A stretch of 64,000 nt of DNA from Arthrobacter sp. zg-Y844 (GTDB lineage: Bacteria > Actinomycetota > Actinomycetes > Actinomycetales > Micrococcaceae): positions 620,001-684,000 of the forward strand of contig NZ_JANFLS010000001.1 of NCBI RefSeq assembly GCF_024385465.1, written 5' to 3'. Position numbers and translations under genes: made by a program. The stretch's first letter is position 1; each line of letters begins with the position of its first letter. Positions 1 through 8,263 of this stretch are shown piece after piece. Under the pieces are notes generated by a model. The model did no database searches, was not told where the DNA came from, and saw only the letters and a program-made list of their open reading frames with translations.

Positions 1-523
1 GGGCGAAGAGGTCTACGACGAGATGATTGTCTCCAAGATCTGGCCCGGCACCCGGGCGCTGACCCAGCAGCATATGAAGTCCGGCAGGCCGGTTTGGCTG
101 GTCACCGGAACGCCCATCGAAGTTGCTTCGGTTATCGCCAGCCGGCTCGATCTCACCGGCGCCCTCGGCACAGTCAGCGAGGTCGCCGACGGCATGTACA
201 CCGGGCGCCTGGTGGGTGAGTTCCTGCATGGGCCGGCCAAGGCTGCCGGTGTCCGGGCGCTGGCCGAGAAGGAAGGCCTGGATCTGCAAAGCTGCTGGGC
301 GTACAGCGATTCCTACAACGACGTTCCGCTGCTGAGTCTGGTGGGCCATCCGGTGGCGATCAATCCGGACGCGCGCCTGCGCCGTCATGCCCGTGAGCGC
401 AACTGGCCCGTGTACGACTTCCGTTCAGGCCGCAGGGCGGCAACACTGGGCCTGAAGTCCGCAACCGTTGCCGGGGCTGCCTACGGGCTGTGGCGGGGGT
501 TCTCCTGGGTGCGGGCCCGCTGA
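1..523 (+). CDS. HAD-superfamily subfamily IB hydrolase (SerB-like phosphatase), 3' part only
   Basis: The gene enters from the left edge (reading frame starts at base 2), so the N-terminal DxDxT nucleophile motif is outside the window. What is visible is the back half of a HAD phosphatase: a motif II region LVTGTP, an [11 protein letters not shown] stretch typical of the SerB1/CicA subfamily, and motif [16 protein letters not shown] with the Mg-binding aspartate. A C-terminal hydrophobic/basic tail ([15 protein letters not shown]) is usual for actinobacterial SerB1-like proteins. Such enzymes dephosphorylate phosphoserine or related small phosphomonoesters; the substrate cannot be fixed from this fragment. 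It converges on the bS22 gene and is followed by a hairpin. Confidence 0.85.
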   Translation, partial: GEEVYDEMIVSKIWPGTRALTQQHMKSGRPVWLVTGTPIEVASVIASRLDLTGALGTVSEVADGMYTGRLVGEFLHGPAKAAGVRALAEKEGLDLQSCWAYSDSYNDVPLLSLVGHPVAINPDARLRRHARERNWPVYDFRSGRRAATLGLKSATVAGAAYGLWRGFSWVRAR

Positions 524-562
524 CAGCCCGGCAGAGCTAGCCGCCCGGCTGCTTAAAAACCG

Positions 563-594
563 GAGCCCGCCTATCCCTGGGGACTGGCGGGCTC
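563..594. terminator. Hairpin between convergent HAD and bS22 genes
   Basis: GAGCCCGCC (563-571) and GGCGGGCTC (586-594) form a perfect 9-bp stem with a 14-nt loop, just after the HAD stop codon. There is only a weak T tract (GCCTT), so a bidirectional intrinsic terminator is likely but not strong. Confidence 0.65.
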
Positions 595-659
595 TGCCTT
601 AGCGGACCCGGCACTGCACATGCAGCGGGGGCCAGCTGACAACGGTCGCTAAGAAGGAT

Positions 660-758
660 CTACTTCTTATTACGACGCTGGTGGCGGGTCTTGCGAAGCA
701 GCTTGCGGTGCTTCTTCTTGGCCATACGCTTGCGGCGCTTCTTGATTACTGAACCCAC
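660..758 (-). CDS. Small ribosomal protein bS22 (AURKAIP1/COX24-domain, 32 aa)
   Basis: A 32-residue, extremely basic protein starting with GTG at 758 (MGSVIKKRRKRMAKKKHRKL...) and ending with TAG at 660-662. About two thirds of residues are K or R. This matches the tiny actinobacterial AURKAIP1/COX24-domain protein identified as ribosomal protein bS22 in mycobacterial ribosomes. A GAGGA Shine-Dalgarno sequence lies 4 nt before the GTG. The gene sits next to an excisionase-type HTH gene (968-1180), the same pairing as Rv0500A/Rv0500B in M. tuberculosis. It is short enough to be missed by standard gene callers. Confidence 0.93.
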   Translation of the reverse strand: MGSVIKKRRKRMAKKKHRKLLRKTRHQRRNKK

Positions 759-967
759 AGAGTCCTCACAAACTTATTAGGAGTCACCGATTCCCTTCCC
801 CTGTTGCCGTGGGCACAGGGGCTGGTTGCCGGTAGTTACTGGCTTTCGATTAAAACGTTCCTTAACAGGGTACAGCTTCGGGGCTGTGGAATTTGCCAGC
901 CCGGAACAGCAGCCGGGAACGGTCCACTCCGTCGCTGTTATCTGAAGACGGATACCCGGGGCAGGGC

Positions 968-1180
968 TTAGGCAGTGTCTGTACGCCGGTCAATAACGGC
1001 GTCGCGGAGCACCTTCTGGACGGCCGATTCCGGCACACGGTAGGACCGGCCGAAACGGACGGCCGGCAGCTCGCCGGAATGGACCAGTCGGTACACAGTC
1101 ATCTTGGAGACCCGCATGACGTCGGCAACTTCCGATACCGTCAGAAACCGCACATCCGAGAAGTTTCCCTCGTCTGCCAT
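968..1180 (-). CDS. Helix-turn-helix DNA-binding protein, excisionase/MerR-like (70 aa)
   Basis: A 70-aa protein consisting almost entirely of a winged helix domain: residues ~12-60 carry FLTVSEVADVMRVSKMTVYR and then LVHSGELPAVRFGRSYRVPESAV, the classic excisionase-family (HTH_17) pattern. It resembles M. tuberculosis Rv0500A and is distantly related to BldC. It probably binds DNA as a small transcriptional regulator; targets are unknown. It is transcribed toward the bS22 gene with a ~210-bp gap containing a small hairpin (CCCCTGT 798-804 / ACAGGGG 815-821). An AAAGGA Shine-Dalgarno-like sequence lies ahead of the ATG. Confidence 0.88.
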   Translation of the reverse strand: MADEGNFSDVRFLTVSEVADVMRVSKMTVYRLVHSGELPAVRFGRSYRVPESAVQKVLRDAVIDRRTDTA

Positions 1181-1378
1181 TTAGTCCCGTTCCTTTGCTC
1201 ATTGCCGCCGCTCCCGACAGCAAGCCATGTGGGAGCACCTGCGGCTGAAGGATATCGCGTCACCGGCCTGTTGCGACGTGCGTCACTGATGGCCCCGTAT
1301 GGTCCCTACTGTAGTGGCAGGAGTAACCATAGTGGAAGTTCTTTCCGCGGCCGCGGGGCCCGGGCAGTGCAAGCCGGT

Positions 1379-2749
<1,371 letters not shown>

Positions 2750-2822
2750 TTAGGACTACGCTAGCCCCGCGGATGCCGGGGATGCGATGCAAGGCGGGCC
2801 AAAGTGCCTGCGGGCCGCGTCC

Positions 2823-3302
2823 CTAGGGCCGGCGGCGGCGGAATTTCGGGAACTGGCCGAACAGGTCGGCGGCCCGCTCTGCGGCCCGCCCCACCGTGCG
2901 GCCGAGGTTCTGCACGCCGGCGTCCACCGGCAGCGAGCGGGTCTCTGCGGCGCCGGGCACCAGCGCACCGGCCGCTGCGGCAGCAGCGGTGGCGGGTTGG
3001 GGGCTTGCAGAAACGGATGCCAGGCGGGACTCCGTGAGTGACGCGAGCTCAAAGGCCCGCAGCCACAGGACCAGTTCCTCGAGCGGAGCAGTTTCCAGGG
3101 AGTAGTACCGGCGCTGGCCTTCGGCCCGCATGGAGACGAGTCCGGCTTCGCGCAGCACTTTCAAGTGCTTGGAGACCGTGGGCTGGCTGACCTCGAGTTC
3201 CTCCACCAGTGCCCCTACGGACTTGTCGCCGGTACGCAGGGCGCCCAGGATTTCACGCCGCGTACCTTCCGCGATTACTGCAAACACATCGTCAAAGACC
3301 AT
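2823..3302 (-). CDS. ArsR-family winged-helix transcriptional regulator
   Basis: 159 aa. Residues ~4-85 form an ArsR/SmtB winged helix: FAVIAEGTRREILGAL, LEVSQPTVSKHLKVLREAGL (recognition helix) and the wing MRAEGQRRYYSLE. The canonical metal-binding ELCVCDL motif is absent, so it is probably not a classical metal sensor. The C-terminal half is Ala/Pro-rich and ends with a basic RRRRP-like tail. No obvious target gene adjoins it: acuC upstream is on the same strand, gdhA lies downstream. A TAGGGT hexamer 7 bp before the ATG suggests leaderless expression. Confidence 0.88.
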   Translation of the reverse strand: MVFDDVFAVIAEGTRREILGALRTGDKSVGALVEELEVSQPTVSKHLKVLREAGLVSMRAEGQRRYYSLETAPLEELVLWLRAFELASLTESRLASVSASPQPATAAAAAAGALVPGAAETRSLPVDAGVQNLGRTVGRAAERAADLFGQFPKFRRRRP

Positions 3303-3309
3303 GGCATTT

Positions 3310-3315
3310 ACCCTA
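3310..3315 (-). promoter_or_regulatory. -10 hexamer of the ArsR gene (leaderless type)
   Basis: On the minus strand TAGGGT lies 7 nt before the ATG at 3302, with no Shine-Dalgarno sequence between, which fits a leaderless transcript. Confidence 0.5.
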
Positions 3316-3351
3316 GCGGATATGGGACCGGGAGCATCCCCGAGGAACCGC

Positions 3352-4560
3352 CTAGTCGAACCAAGGATCCAGCCCGTGCAGCGGGAACAGTTCCTTGCGG
3401 GTGGCCATCACGGTCCGGTCGATCTCGTCATTCGGGTCGTAGCCCACTTCCCAGGAACGCCACCAGATATCGGCCCCGTCACCCAGCGTCTCGCCCGTCT
3501 TCACGCCGTGCTTCTCCAGCACGTAGTCGCGCCAGGCCGGGGGCAGCGGGGTGGCGGGACGCACCCGACCGTTGGCAGCCACCGACATCAGCAACGCCCA
3601 GGACCGCGGCACCACGGAGGCAACGTTGTAGCCGCCTCCGCCGGTGGCAATCCAGCGTCCTTCGCACAGGCGGCCGGCCAGGTCGCTGATGGTCAGGGCG
3701 GCCTGCCGCTGGGCCTCCACGCTGACCCGGAGGCTGGTCATGGGATCATCCGTGTGGCTGTCGCAGCCGTGCTGGCTGACAATCACTTCCGGGGCGAAGG
3801 CCTCAGTCAGCTGGGGTACCACTGCGTGGAAGGCCCGCAGCCAGCCGGCGTCGGTGGTACGCGCCGGTACGGCAATGTTGACCGCGGTTCCTTCGGCTGC
3901 CTTGCCGCCGGTTTCGTTGGCGAATCCCGTCCCCGGGAACAGGGTCAGTCCGCTTTCATGCAGCGAGATGGTCATAACGCGCGGATCGTCCCAGAAAATG
4001 TTCTGCGTGCCGTCACCGTGGTGGGCGTCGACGTCGATGTACACCACCCGCTGCACACCGTTGGCAAGGAGCCGCGCGACGGCGGCCGCGGCGTCGTTAT
4101 AGACGCAGAATCCGGACGCTTTTTCATAGCCGGCATGATGCATGCCGCCCGCGAAGTTGACCGCATGCGTCGCCTCGCCGGAGAGGATGGCGTCTGCGGC
4201 GGCCAGGGAACCGCCGACCAGCCGGGCGCTGGCTTCGTGCATGCCGGCGAAGACCGGCGTGTCCTCGGTGCCCAGTCCCAGCAGGGTGTTGCAGTTCGCG
4301 GGGTCGGCTCCGGCTGCCTGCACGGCGCTGATGTAGTCGAAGCCGTGGACGGTCAGCAGGTCGGCCGCCGAGGCGACGTACGGCTCGGCCATGGAGACGC
4401 CTTCGAGGTCGAAAAGTCCCAGTTCACGGGCCAGCCGGGCCGTCAGGTCCAGGCGCGCCGGGCTCATCGGATGGCCTGCGCCGAAATCGTAAGCCAGCAT
4501 GGATTCATCCCAGACAATGCACGTCGGCATAATGGGAAGGCTTAGCCCGGAACTGATCAT
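3352..4560 (-). CDS. acuC: Acetoin utilization protein AcuC (class I/II histone-deacetylase-like)
   Basis: 402 aa, zinc-dependent deacetylase fold. Visible active-site elements: tandem histidines H141/H142 in GGMHHAGYEKASG, zinc ligands D178 and H180 in YIDVDAHHGDGTQ, D267 in SQHGCDSHTDDP, and the catalytic tyrosine Y311 in GGGGYN. In Bacillus, AcuC deacetylates lysines, including the regulatory lysine of acetyl-CoA synthetase. An acs gene is present in this window (34113-36101), a plausible substrate, although that is inference. The start at 4560 is favoured by TAGCCT 6 bp upstream (leaderless); an in-frame ATG at 4530 is the alternative. It is divergent from ktrB. Confidence 0.93.
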   Translation of the reverse strand: MISSGLSLPIMPTCIVWDESMLAYDFGAGHPMSPARLDLTARLARELGLFDLEGVSMAEPYVASAADLLTVHGFDYISAVQAAGADPANCNTLLGLGTEDTPVFAGMHEASARLVGGSLAAADAILSGEATHAVNFAGGMHHAGYEKASGFCVYNDAAAAVARLLANGVQRVVYIDVDAHHGDGTQNIFWDDPRVMTISLHESGLTLFPGTGFANETGGKAAEGTAVNIAVPARTTDAGWLRAFHAVVPQLTEAFAPEVIVSQHGCDSHTDDPMTSLRVSVEAQRQAALTISDLAGRLCEGRWIATGGGGYNVASVVPRSWALLMSVAANGRVRPATPLPPAWRDYVLEKHGVKTGETLGDGADIWWRSWEVGYDPNDEIDRTVMATRKELFPLHGLDPWFD

Positions 4561-4566
4561 GCAGAC

Positions 4567-4572
4567 AGGCTA
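4567..4572 (-). promoter_or_regulatory. -10 hexamer of acuC (leaderless type)
   Basis: TAGCCT on the minus strand, six nucleotides before the ATG at 4560; no Shine-Dalgarno sequence precedes this start. Confidence 0.55.
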
Positions 4573-4670
4573 CGTGATGCGGGCGCTACTCTGATATTGG
4601 TGTCCGCGCCCATCTGCCGGATAAGTGCTACTACTGAGCGGAACCACCGCGGAAAAGAACTGGACCACCC

Positions 4671-6080
4671 ATGGCAATCCCACGGCAATCCCTGCTGGAG
4701 AAAGAGCAGCACAGCGGTCCCGCCATCGTTGCCCGGATCCGTGAGTTTGTGGGCGGGCTGGTCACCGGCCGGCCCGCGCGGCTGGCGCTTATCGTGTTCA
4801 GCCTGGTCATCCTGCTCTTCACCGCCCTGCTGAGCCTGCCTGCCGCTTCCAGCAGCGGAGAATCCGCGCCGCTGCACGACGCCTTTTTTACCGCGGTCTC
4901 GGCCGTCTGCGTCACCGGCCTCACCGTGGTCTCCACTGCCACCTACTGGTCCGCCTTCGGACAGGTGCTGATCCTGATCGCGATCCAGGTAGGCGGCCTG
5001 GGCATCCTGACCCTGGCCTCGCTGCTGGCGCTGGCCGTGAACAAGCGGCTCGGCGTCCGCGGCAAGCTCATGGCCCAGGAAGGCATGAACACGGGCCGGC
5101 TCGGCGAAGTGGGCCACCTGCTGCGCATCGTCTTCAGCACCGCCGTCGTCATTGAACTGGCCCTGGCCCTGATCATGGCGCCGCGGTTCATGATCCTGGG
5201 TGAATCCCCCGGCCAGGCAATCTGGCATGCGGTCTTCTATTCCATTTCCGCGTTCAACAACGCCGGTTTCACCCCGCACTCCGACGGCCTGGTGCCGTAC
5301 GAAGAAGATCTGTGGATCCTCATTCCGCTGATGCTCGGTGTATTTATCGGCTCGCTGGGCTTTCCGGTCATCATGGTCCTGCTGCAGACCCGTGCCCGGG
5401 TCAGCAAATGGAACCTGCACACCAAGCTGACCGTGCTGGTGTCCTCCATCCTGCTGGTGGCCGGCGCGATAATCTGGGGCGCCTTTGAGTGGTTCAACAC
5501 CAGCACCATCGGGGACCTGTCCCTGGGGGACAAGATCATCCACTCGATCTTCGCCTCGGTGATGACTCGGTCCGGCGGCTTCAACCTGGTCTCCATGACG
5601 GACCTGGACTCCAGCACCCTGCTCCTTACCGACATGCTGATGTTCGCCGGCGGCGGTTCCGCCTCCACGGCAGGCGGCATCAAGGTCACCACCATCGCCG
5701 TCCTGTTCCTGGCCGTGGTGGCCGAGGCCCGGGGCGACGCCGACGTCCGGGCCTTTGGCCGCACCATCCCGCAGGGCGCCATGCGGGTTGCTATCTCGGT
5801 GACCATCCTGGGCGCCACCCTGGTGGCGGTGGCCACGTCGGCCTTGCTGGTCATCACGAATGAGTCCCTGGAGCCGGTCCTCTTCGAGGTTATTTCCGCC
5901 TTCGCCACGGTGGGGCTGAGTACCGGCCTCAGCGAAGCCCTGCCGCCGTCCGGGAAGTACGTCCTGTCGATGCTTATGTTCGCCGGACGCGTCGGCACCA
6001 TCACCCTTGCCGCGGCACTCGCCGTGCGCCACCGCAGCACCCTCTACCACTACCCCGAAGAAAGGCCGATCATTGGCTGA
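4671..6080 (+). CDS. ktrB: TrkH/KtrB-family potassium uptake channel subunit
   Basis: 469 aa integral membrane protein with about ten hydrophobic segments. The four pore-loop selectivity motifs of the TrkH/KtrB superfamily are visible in order: SAVCVTGLTVV, NNAGFTPHSDG, RSGGFNLVSM and ATVGLSTGLS. It forms the K+ (often Na+-coupled) translocating subunit in the cytoplasmic membrane. The regulatory KtrA subunit follows immediately, its start overlapping the ktrB stop, so the two are a translationally coupled operon. The weak ribosome site before ATG 4671 makes the exact start slightly uncertain. Divergent from acuC. Confidence 0.95.
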   Translation: MAIPRQSLLEKEQHSGPAIVARIREFVGGLVTGRPARLALIVFSLVILLFTALLSLPAASSSGESAPLHDAFFTAVSAVCVTGLTVVSTATYWSAFGQVLILIAIQVGGLGILTLASLLALAVNKRLGVRGKLMAQEGMNTGRLGEVGHLLRIVFSTAVVIELALALIMAPRFMILGESPGQAIWHAVFYSISAFNNAGFTPHSDGLVPYEEDLWILIPLMLGVFIGSLGFPVIMVLLQTRARVSKWNLHTKLTVLVSSILLVAGAIIWGAFEWFNTSTIGDLSLGDKIIHSIFASVMTRSGGFNLVSMTDLDSSTLLLTDMLMFAGGGSASTAGGIKVTTIAVLFLAVVAEARGDADVRAFGRTIPQGAMRVAISVTILGATLVAVATSALLVITNESLEPVLFEVISAFATVGLSTGLSEALPPSGKYVLSMLMFAGRVGTITLAAALAVRHRSTLYHYPEERPIIG

Positions 6081-6741
6081 CAGACCTCCCCACAACGCAC
6101 CGGTCCTGGTCATCGGACTCGGCCGCTTCGGTGCCGCCACCGCCGAGCAGCTGGTCCGCCAGGGCCGCGAGGTACTGGCCGTGGAACGCGATCCGGCGCT
6201 CGTCCAGAAAGCGTCCGGCCTGCTGACGCACGTGGTCCAGGCCGACGCGACCAACATCGAGGCACTCAAACAACTGGGCGCCGAGGACTTCTCCGCCGCC
6301 GTCGTGGGCGTGGGAACCTCGATCGAGTCCAGCGTGCTGATCACCGTAAACCTGGTGGACCTGGGCATTGAGCACCTGTGGGTCAAGGCCATCACGCCGG
6401 CGCACGGCAAGATCCTCACCCGCATCGGGGCGAACCACGTGATCTACCCGGAGGCCGACGCCGGACGGCGGGCCGCGCACCTGGTGGGCGGCCGCATGCT
6501 GGACTTCATCGAGTTCGATGACGGTTTCGCAATCGTGAAGATGTACCCGCCGAAGGAGACGCAGGGCTTCACCCTCGGCGAGTCCAATGTACGGGCGAAG
6601 TACGGCGTCACCGTGGTCGGCGTGAAATCCCCCGGTGAGGACTTCACCTACGCGCAGCCCGATACCAAGGTCTCCAGCCGCGACACCCTGATCGTGTCCG
6701 GGCACGTGGATCTGCTGGAACGGTTTGCGGCCCGGCCGTAG
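6073..6741 (+). CDS. ktrA: TrkA/KtrA-family regulatory subunit of potassium uptake
   Basis: 222 aa with a TTG start at 6073 overlapping the ktrB stop by 8 bp; AAAGG lies 7 nt before it. The Rossmann RCK-N domain begins at once: [17 protein letters not shown] (GxGxxG at ~15-20) with an acidic residue ending strand 2 (VERD), the nucleotide/ATP-ADP or NAD(H) binding pattern. The second half (residues ~140-222) fits an RCK-C (TrkA_C) domain. KtrA rings bind nucleotide and c-di-AMP in related systems and gate KtrB. An in-frame upstream ATG at 6007 would put a 22-residue, family-atypical extension inside ktrB, so it was rejected. Confidence 0.94.
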   Translation: MADRPPHNAPVLVIGLGRFGAATAEQLVRQGREVLAVERDPALVQKASGLLTHVVQADATNIEALKQLGAEDFSAAVVGVGTSIESSVLITVNLVDLGIEHLWVKAITPAHGKILTRIGANHVIYPEADAGRRAAHLVGGRMLDFIEFDDGFAIVKMYPPKETQGFTLGESNVRAKYGVTVVGVKSPGEDFTYAQPDTKVSSRDTLIVSGHVDLLERFAARP

Positions 6742-6775
6742 GTCGGTTTTCCGGTAGCCTGCCGGGCCGGCTTCA

Positions 6776-6850
6776 GGCGTGGCTCCGGCGGCAACGAAAT
6801 TCCTCGCTCGCAGGGCTCGCTTGGAACATTAAAGCCGCCTCCGCCACGCC
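6776..6850 (+). repeat. Fold-back repeat element, copy 1
   Basis: A 75-bp element whose reverse complement is repeated at 7203-7278 with only five differences (two of them at the ends, one a single-base insertion). Its own ends are inverted repeats: GGCGTGGC at 6776-6783 and GCCACGCC at 6843-6850. It looks like a REP- or MITE-type palindromic element and lies just downstream of ktrA. No coding capacity is apparent. Confidence 0.8.
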
Positions 6851-6909
6851 TTCCGGCGGTTCGCACCTGCACGCACCCCGTCTGTAGAGCTAGACAGATC
6901 TGCGCGGTG

Positions 6910-6975
6910 CGTTGCCTCGTGATTTCCGATGCCCGGGCCGCTGCCGCACGGGCACCGGACTCGTTGATGCGCGCA
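6910..6975 (-). pseudogene. Degenerate duplicate of the proC C-terminal coding end
   Basis: Read on the minus strand this encodes ESGARAAAARASEITRQRTA, closely matching the true ProC end IEAGARAAAARAEEITKQLTA encoded at about 7362-7424. At the DNA level 22 consecutive bases are identical (6937-6958 versus 7396-7417). The proC stop codon is not preserved in the copy. It has no start of its own and no rest of the gene, so it is a fragment left by a local duplication, lying between the two fold-back elements. Confidence 0.75.
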
Positions 6976-7054
6976 GTCGCCGAGGCAAAGGCGGCAGAAG
7001 GAATCACAACAACCCGCCCAGCCGGCAGCGCCGGTGATGCCTGTCGACCGAACG

Positions 7055-7137
7055 CAAACCCTGCGGTTTGTCCAAAGCCCTGCGGTTTGTGCACTTCCCT
7101 CCGCCGCGCGGCGCAGGGATTGTCACAAACCGCAGGG
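7055..7137. repeat. Cluster of CCCTGCGGTTTGT words in both orientations
   Basis: CCCTGCGGTTTGT occurs at 7059-7071 and 7078-7090 in direct orientation, and its reverse complement ACAAACCGCAGGG at 7125-7137. The first copy is part of a small palindrome (CAAACC CTG CGGTTTG). Copies two and three can form a 13-bp stem with a 34-nt loop. Role unknown: terminator, protein-binding cluster or repeat debris. Confidence 0.7.
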
Positions 7138-7202
7138 AACCCGACAAACCGAGGGGATCCTGGGCGCAGTGCTGGACTTGCAGCGAAACGAGCCGGCCGA
7201 AG

Positions 7203-7278
7203 GGCCTGGCGGAGGCGGCTTTAATATTCCGAGCGAGCCCTGCGAGCGTAGGAATTTCGTTGCCGCCGGAGCCAGGCC
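7203..7278 (-). repeat. Fold-back repeat element, copy 2 (inverted)
   Basis: A 76-bp inverted copy of the element at 6776-6850. Its ends are GGCCTGGC (7203-7210) and GCCAGGCC (7271-7278). Relative to copy 1 the fourth base from each end has changed in a compensatory way (G/C to C/G), so the terminal pairing is kept. It lies about 80 bp downstream of the proC stop codon. Confidence 0.8.
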
Positions 7279-7358
7279 CGGAGGCCGGCGCAGCCGGCCC
7301 AGCCACGGGCCCAGACCCGGACCCAACAGATCCAGCCGGCGGAGCCAGGAAACCAGCC

Positions 7359-8204
7359 CTAAGCAGTCAGCTGCTTCGTAATCTCTTCGGCCCGAGCCGC
7401 TGCCGCACGGGCACCGGCCTCGATCACGCCGGGAAGGTTCAGCTCGTCGAAGGTCCGGATCGCCGCTTCCGTGGTGCCCTTGGGGCTGGTGACGGCTCGA
7501 CGCAGGGCCGGAGCATCGGCGTCGGGCTCGGCCAGCATGTACCCGGCGCCTGCCACCGTTTCGCGGGCCAGCAGGGCGGAGAGATCCGGGTCCAGGCCGA
7601 GCTCGACGCCGGCCCGGGCCATGGCCTCGGCCAGGTAGAACGCGTAGGCGGGGCCGGAACCGCTGACGGCGGAAACGGCGTCGACTTGTTCTTCGGGCAC
7701 CTCCACCACGGTGCCGGTGGCGGACAGCACGCGGCGGGCCAGGTCCATCGCGTCGGGGCCCGCGGAACGGCCGGCGGAAATGGACGTGACGCCGCGGCCG
7801 AGGCGGGACGGGGTGTTGGGCATCGCGCGGATGACGGACTGGCCTTCCGGCAGCAGCGACTCCATCAGGGCCAGCGGCACGGCGGCAGCCACGCTGAGGA
7901 CGACGGCGCCGCGGGGCAGGTCCGCAGCGATTTCGCGCAGCAGGTCAGCCACGCCCACGGGCTTGACGCCCACAATGACGAGGTCGGCTTCGGCGACGGC
8001 TTTCCGGTTCGCGTCCGGATCCTCGCTGCCTGCAAGGACGGTGATGCCGTGGGCCGTGCGAAGCTCTTCAGCCCGTTCGGCGCGGCGGACGGTGGCGGTT
8101 ACCTGCTCGGCGGCAAGGCCTCCGGCGAGGATTCCGCCGAGGATGGCTTCGTTCATCGAGCCGCAGCCAAGGAATGTCAGTCGGGGATTCTGTGCGCTTT
8201 CCAT
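7359..8204 (-). CDS. proC: Pyrroline-5-carboxylate reductase
   Basis: 281 aa, usual length. It catalyses the last step of proline synthesis, NAD(P)H reduction of 1-pyrroline-5-carboxylate, as an oligomer in the cytosol. N-terminal Rossmann motif FLGCGSMNEAILGG; central IRAMPNTPSRLGRGVTSI and VSAVSGSGPAYAFYLAEAM are the P5CR signatures, with TSPKGTTEAAIRTF near the C-terminus. It is followed upstream on the same strand by an isomerase-like gene and ppx, the actinobacterial ppx - proC arrangement. Oddity: a degenerate copy of its last ~20 codons lies ~450 bp downstream. Confidence 0.97.
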   Translation of the reverse strand: MESAQNPRLTFLGCGSMNEAILGGILAGGLAAEQVTATVRRAERAEELRTAHGITVLAGSEDPDANRKAVAEADLVIVGVKPVGVADLLREIAADLPRGAVVLSVAAAVPLALMESLLPEGQSVIRAMPNTPSRLGRGVTSISAGRSAGPDAMDLARRVLSATGTVVEVPEEQVDAVSAVSGSGPAYAFYLAEAMARAGVELGLDPDLSALLARETVAGAGYMLAEPDADAPALRRAVTSPKGTTEAAIRTFDELNLPGVIEAGARAAAARAEEITKQLTA

Positions 8205-8263
8205 GACTTCGATTCTGTCATGCCGCTAATACGCCGGTTCGGACCGGCAAAGCCCGCCGGCTA

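Larger units (their letters stand above)
6742..7358. other. 617-bp non-coding, repeat-filled interval between ktrA and proC
   Basis: Between the convergent ktrA and proC genes no convincing gene is seen; the open frames present have no ribosome sites and no family resemblance. The interval contains two inverted copies of a fold-back element (6776-6850, 7203-7278), a degenerate duplicate of the proC 3' end (about 6910-6975) and three copies of a CCCTGCGGTTTGT word (7059-7137). It is the most anomalous stretch of the window. Confidence 0.85.

Noticed and set aside
4557-6425. 622-codon minus-strand frame over ktrB/ktrA
   Set aside because: Antisense shadow; hydrophilic, low-complexity translation, and the plus strand carries clear transporter motifs.
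6907-7381. Several open frames in the ktrA-proC gap as possible genes
   Set aside because: They run through inverted repeats and palindromes, lack ribosome sites and overlap each other; better explained as repeat DNA.
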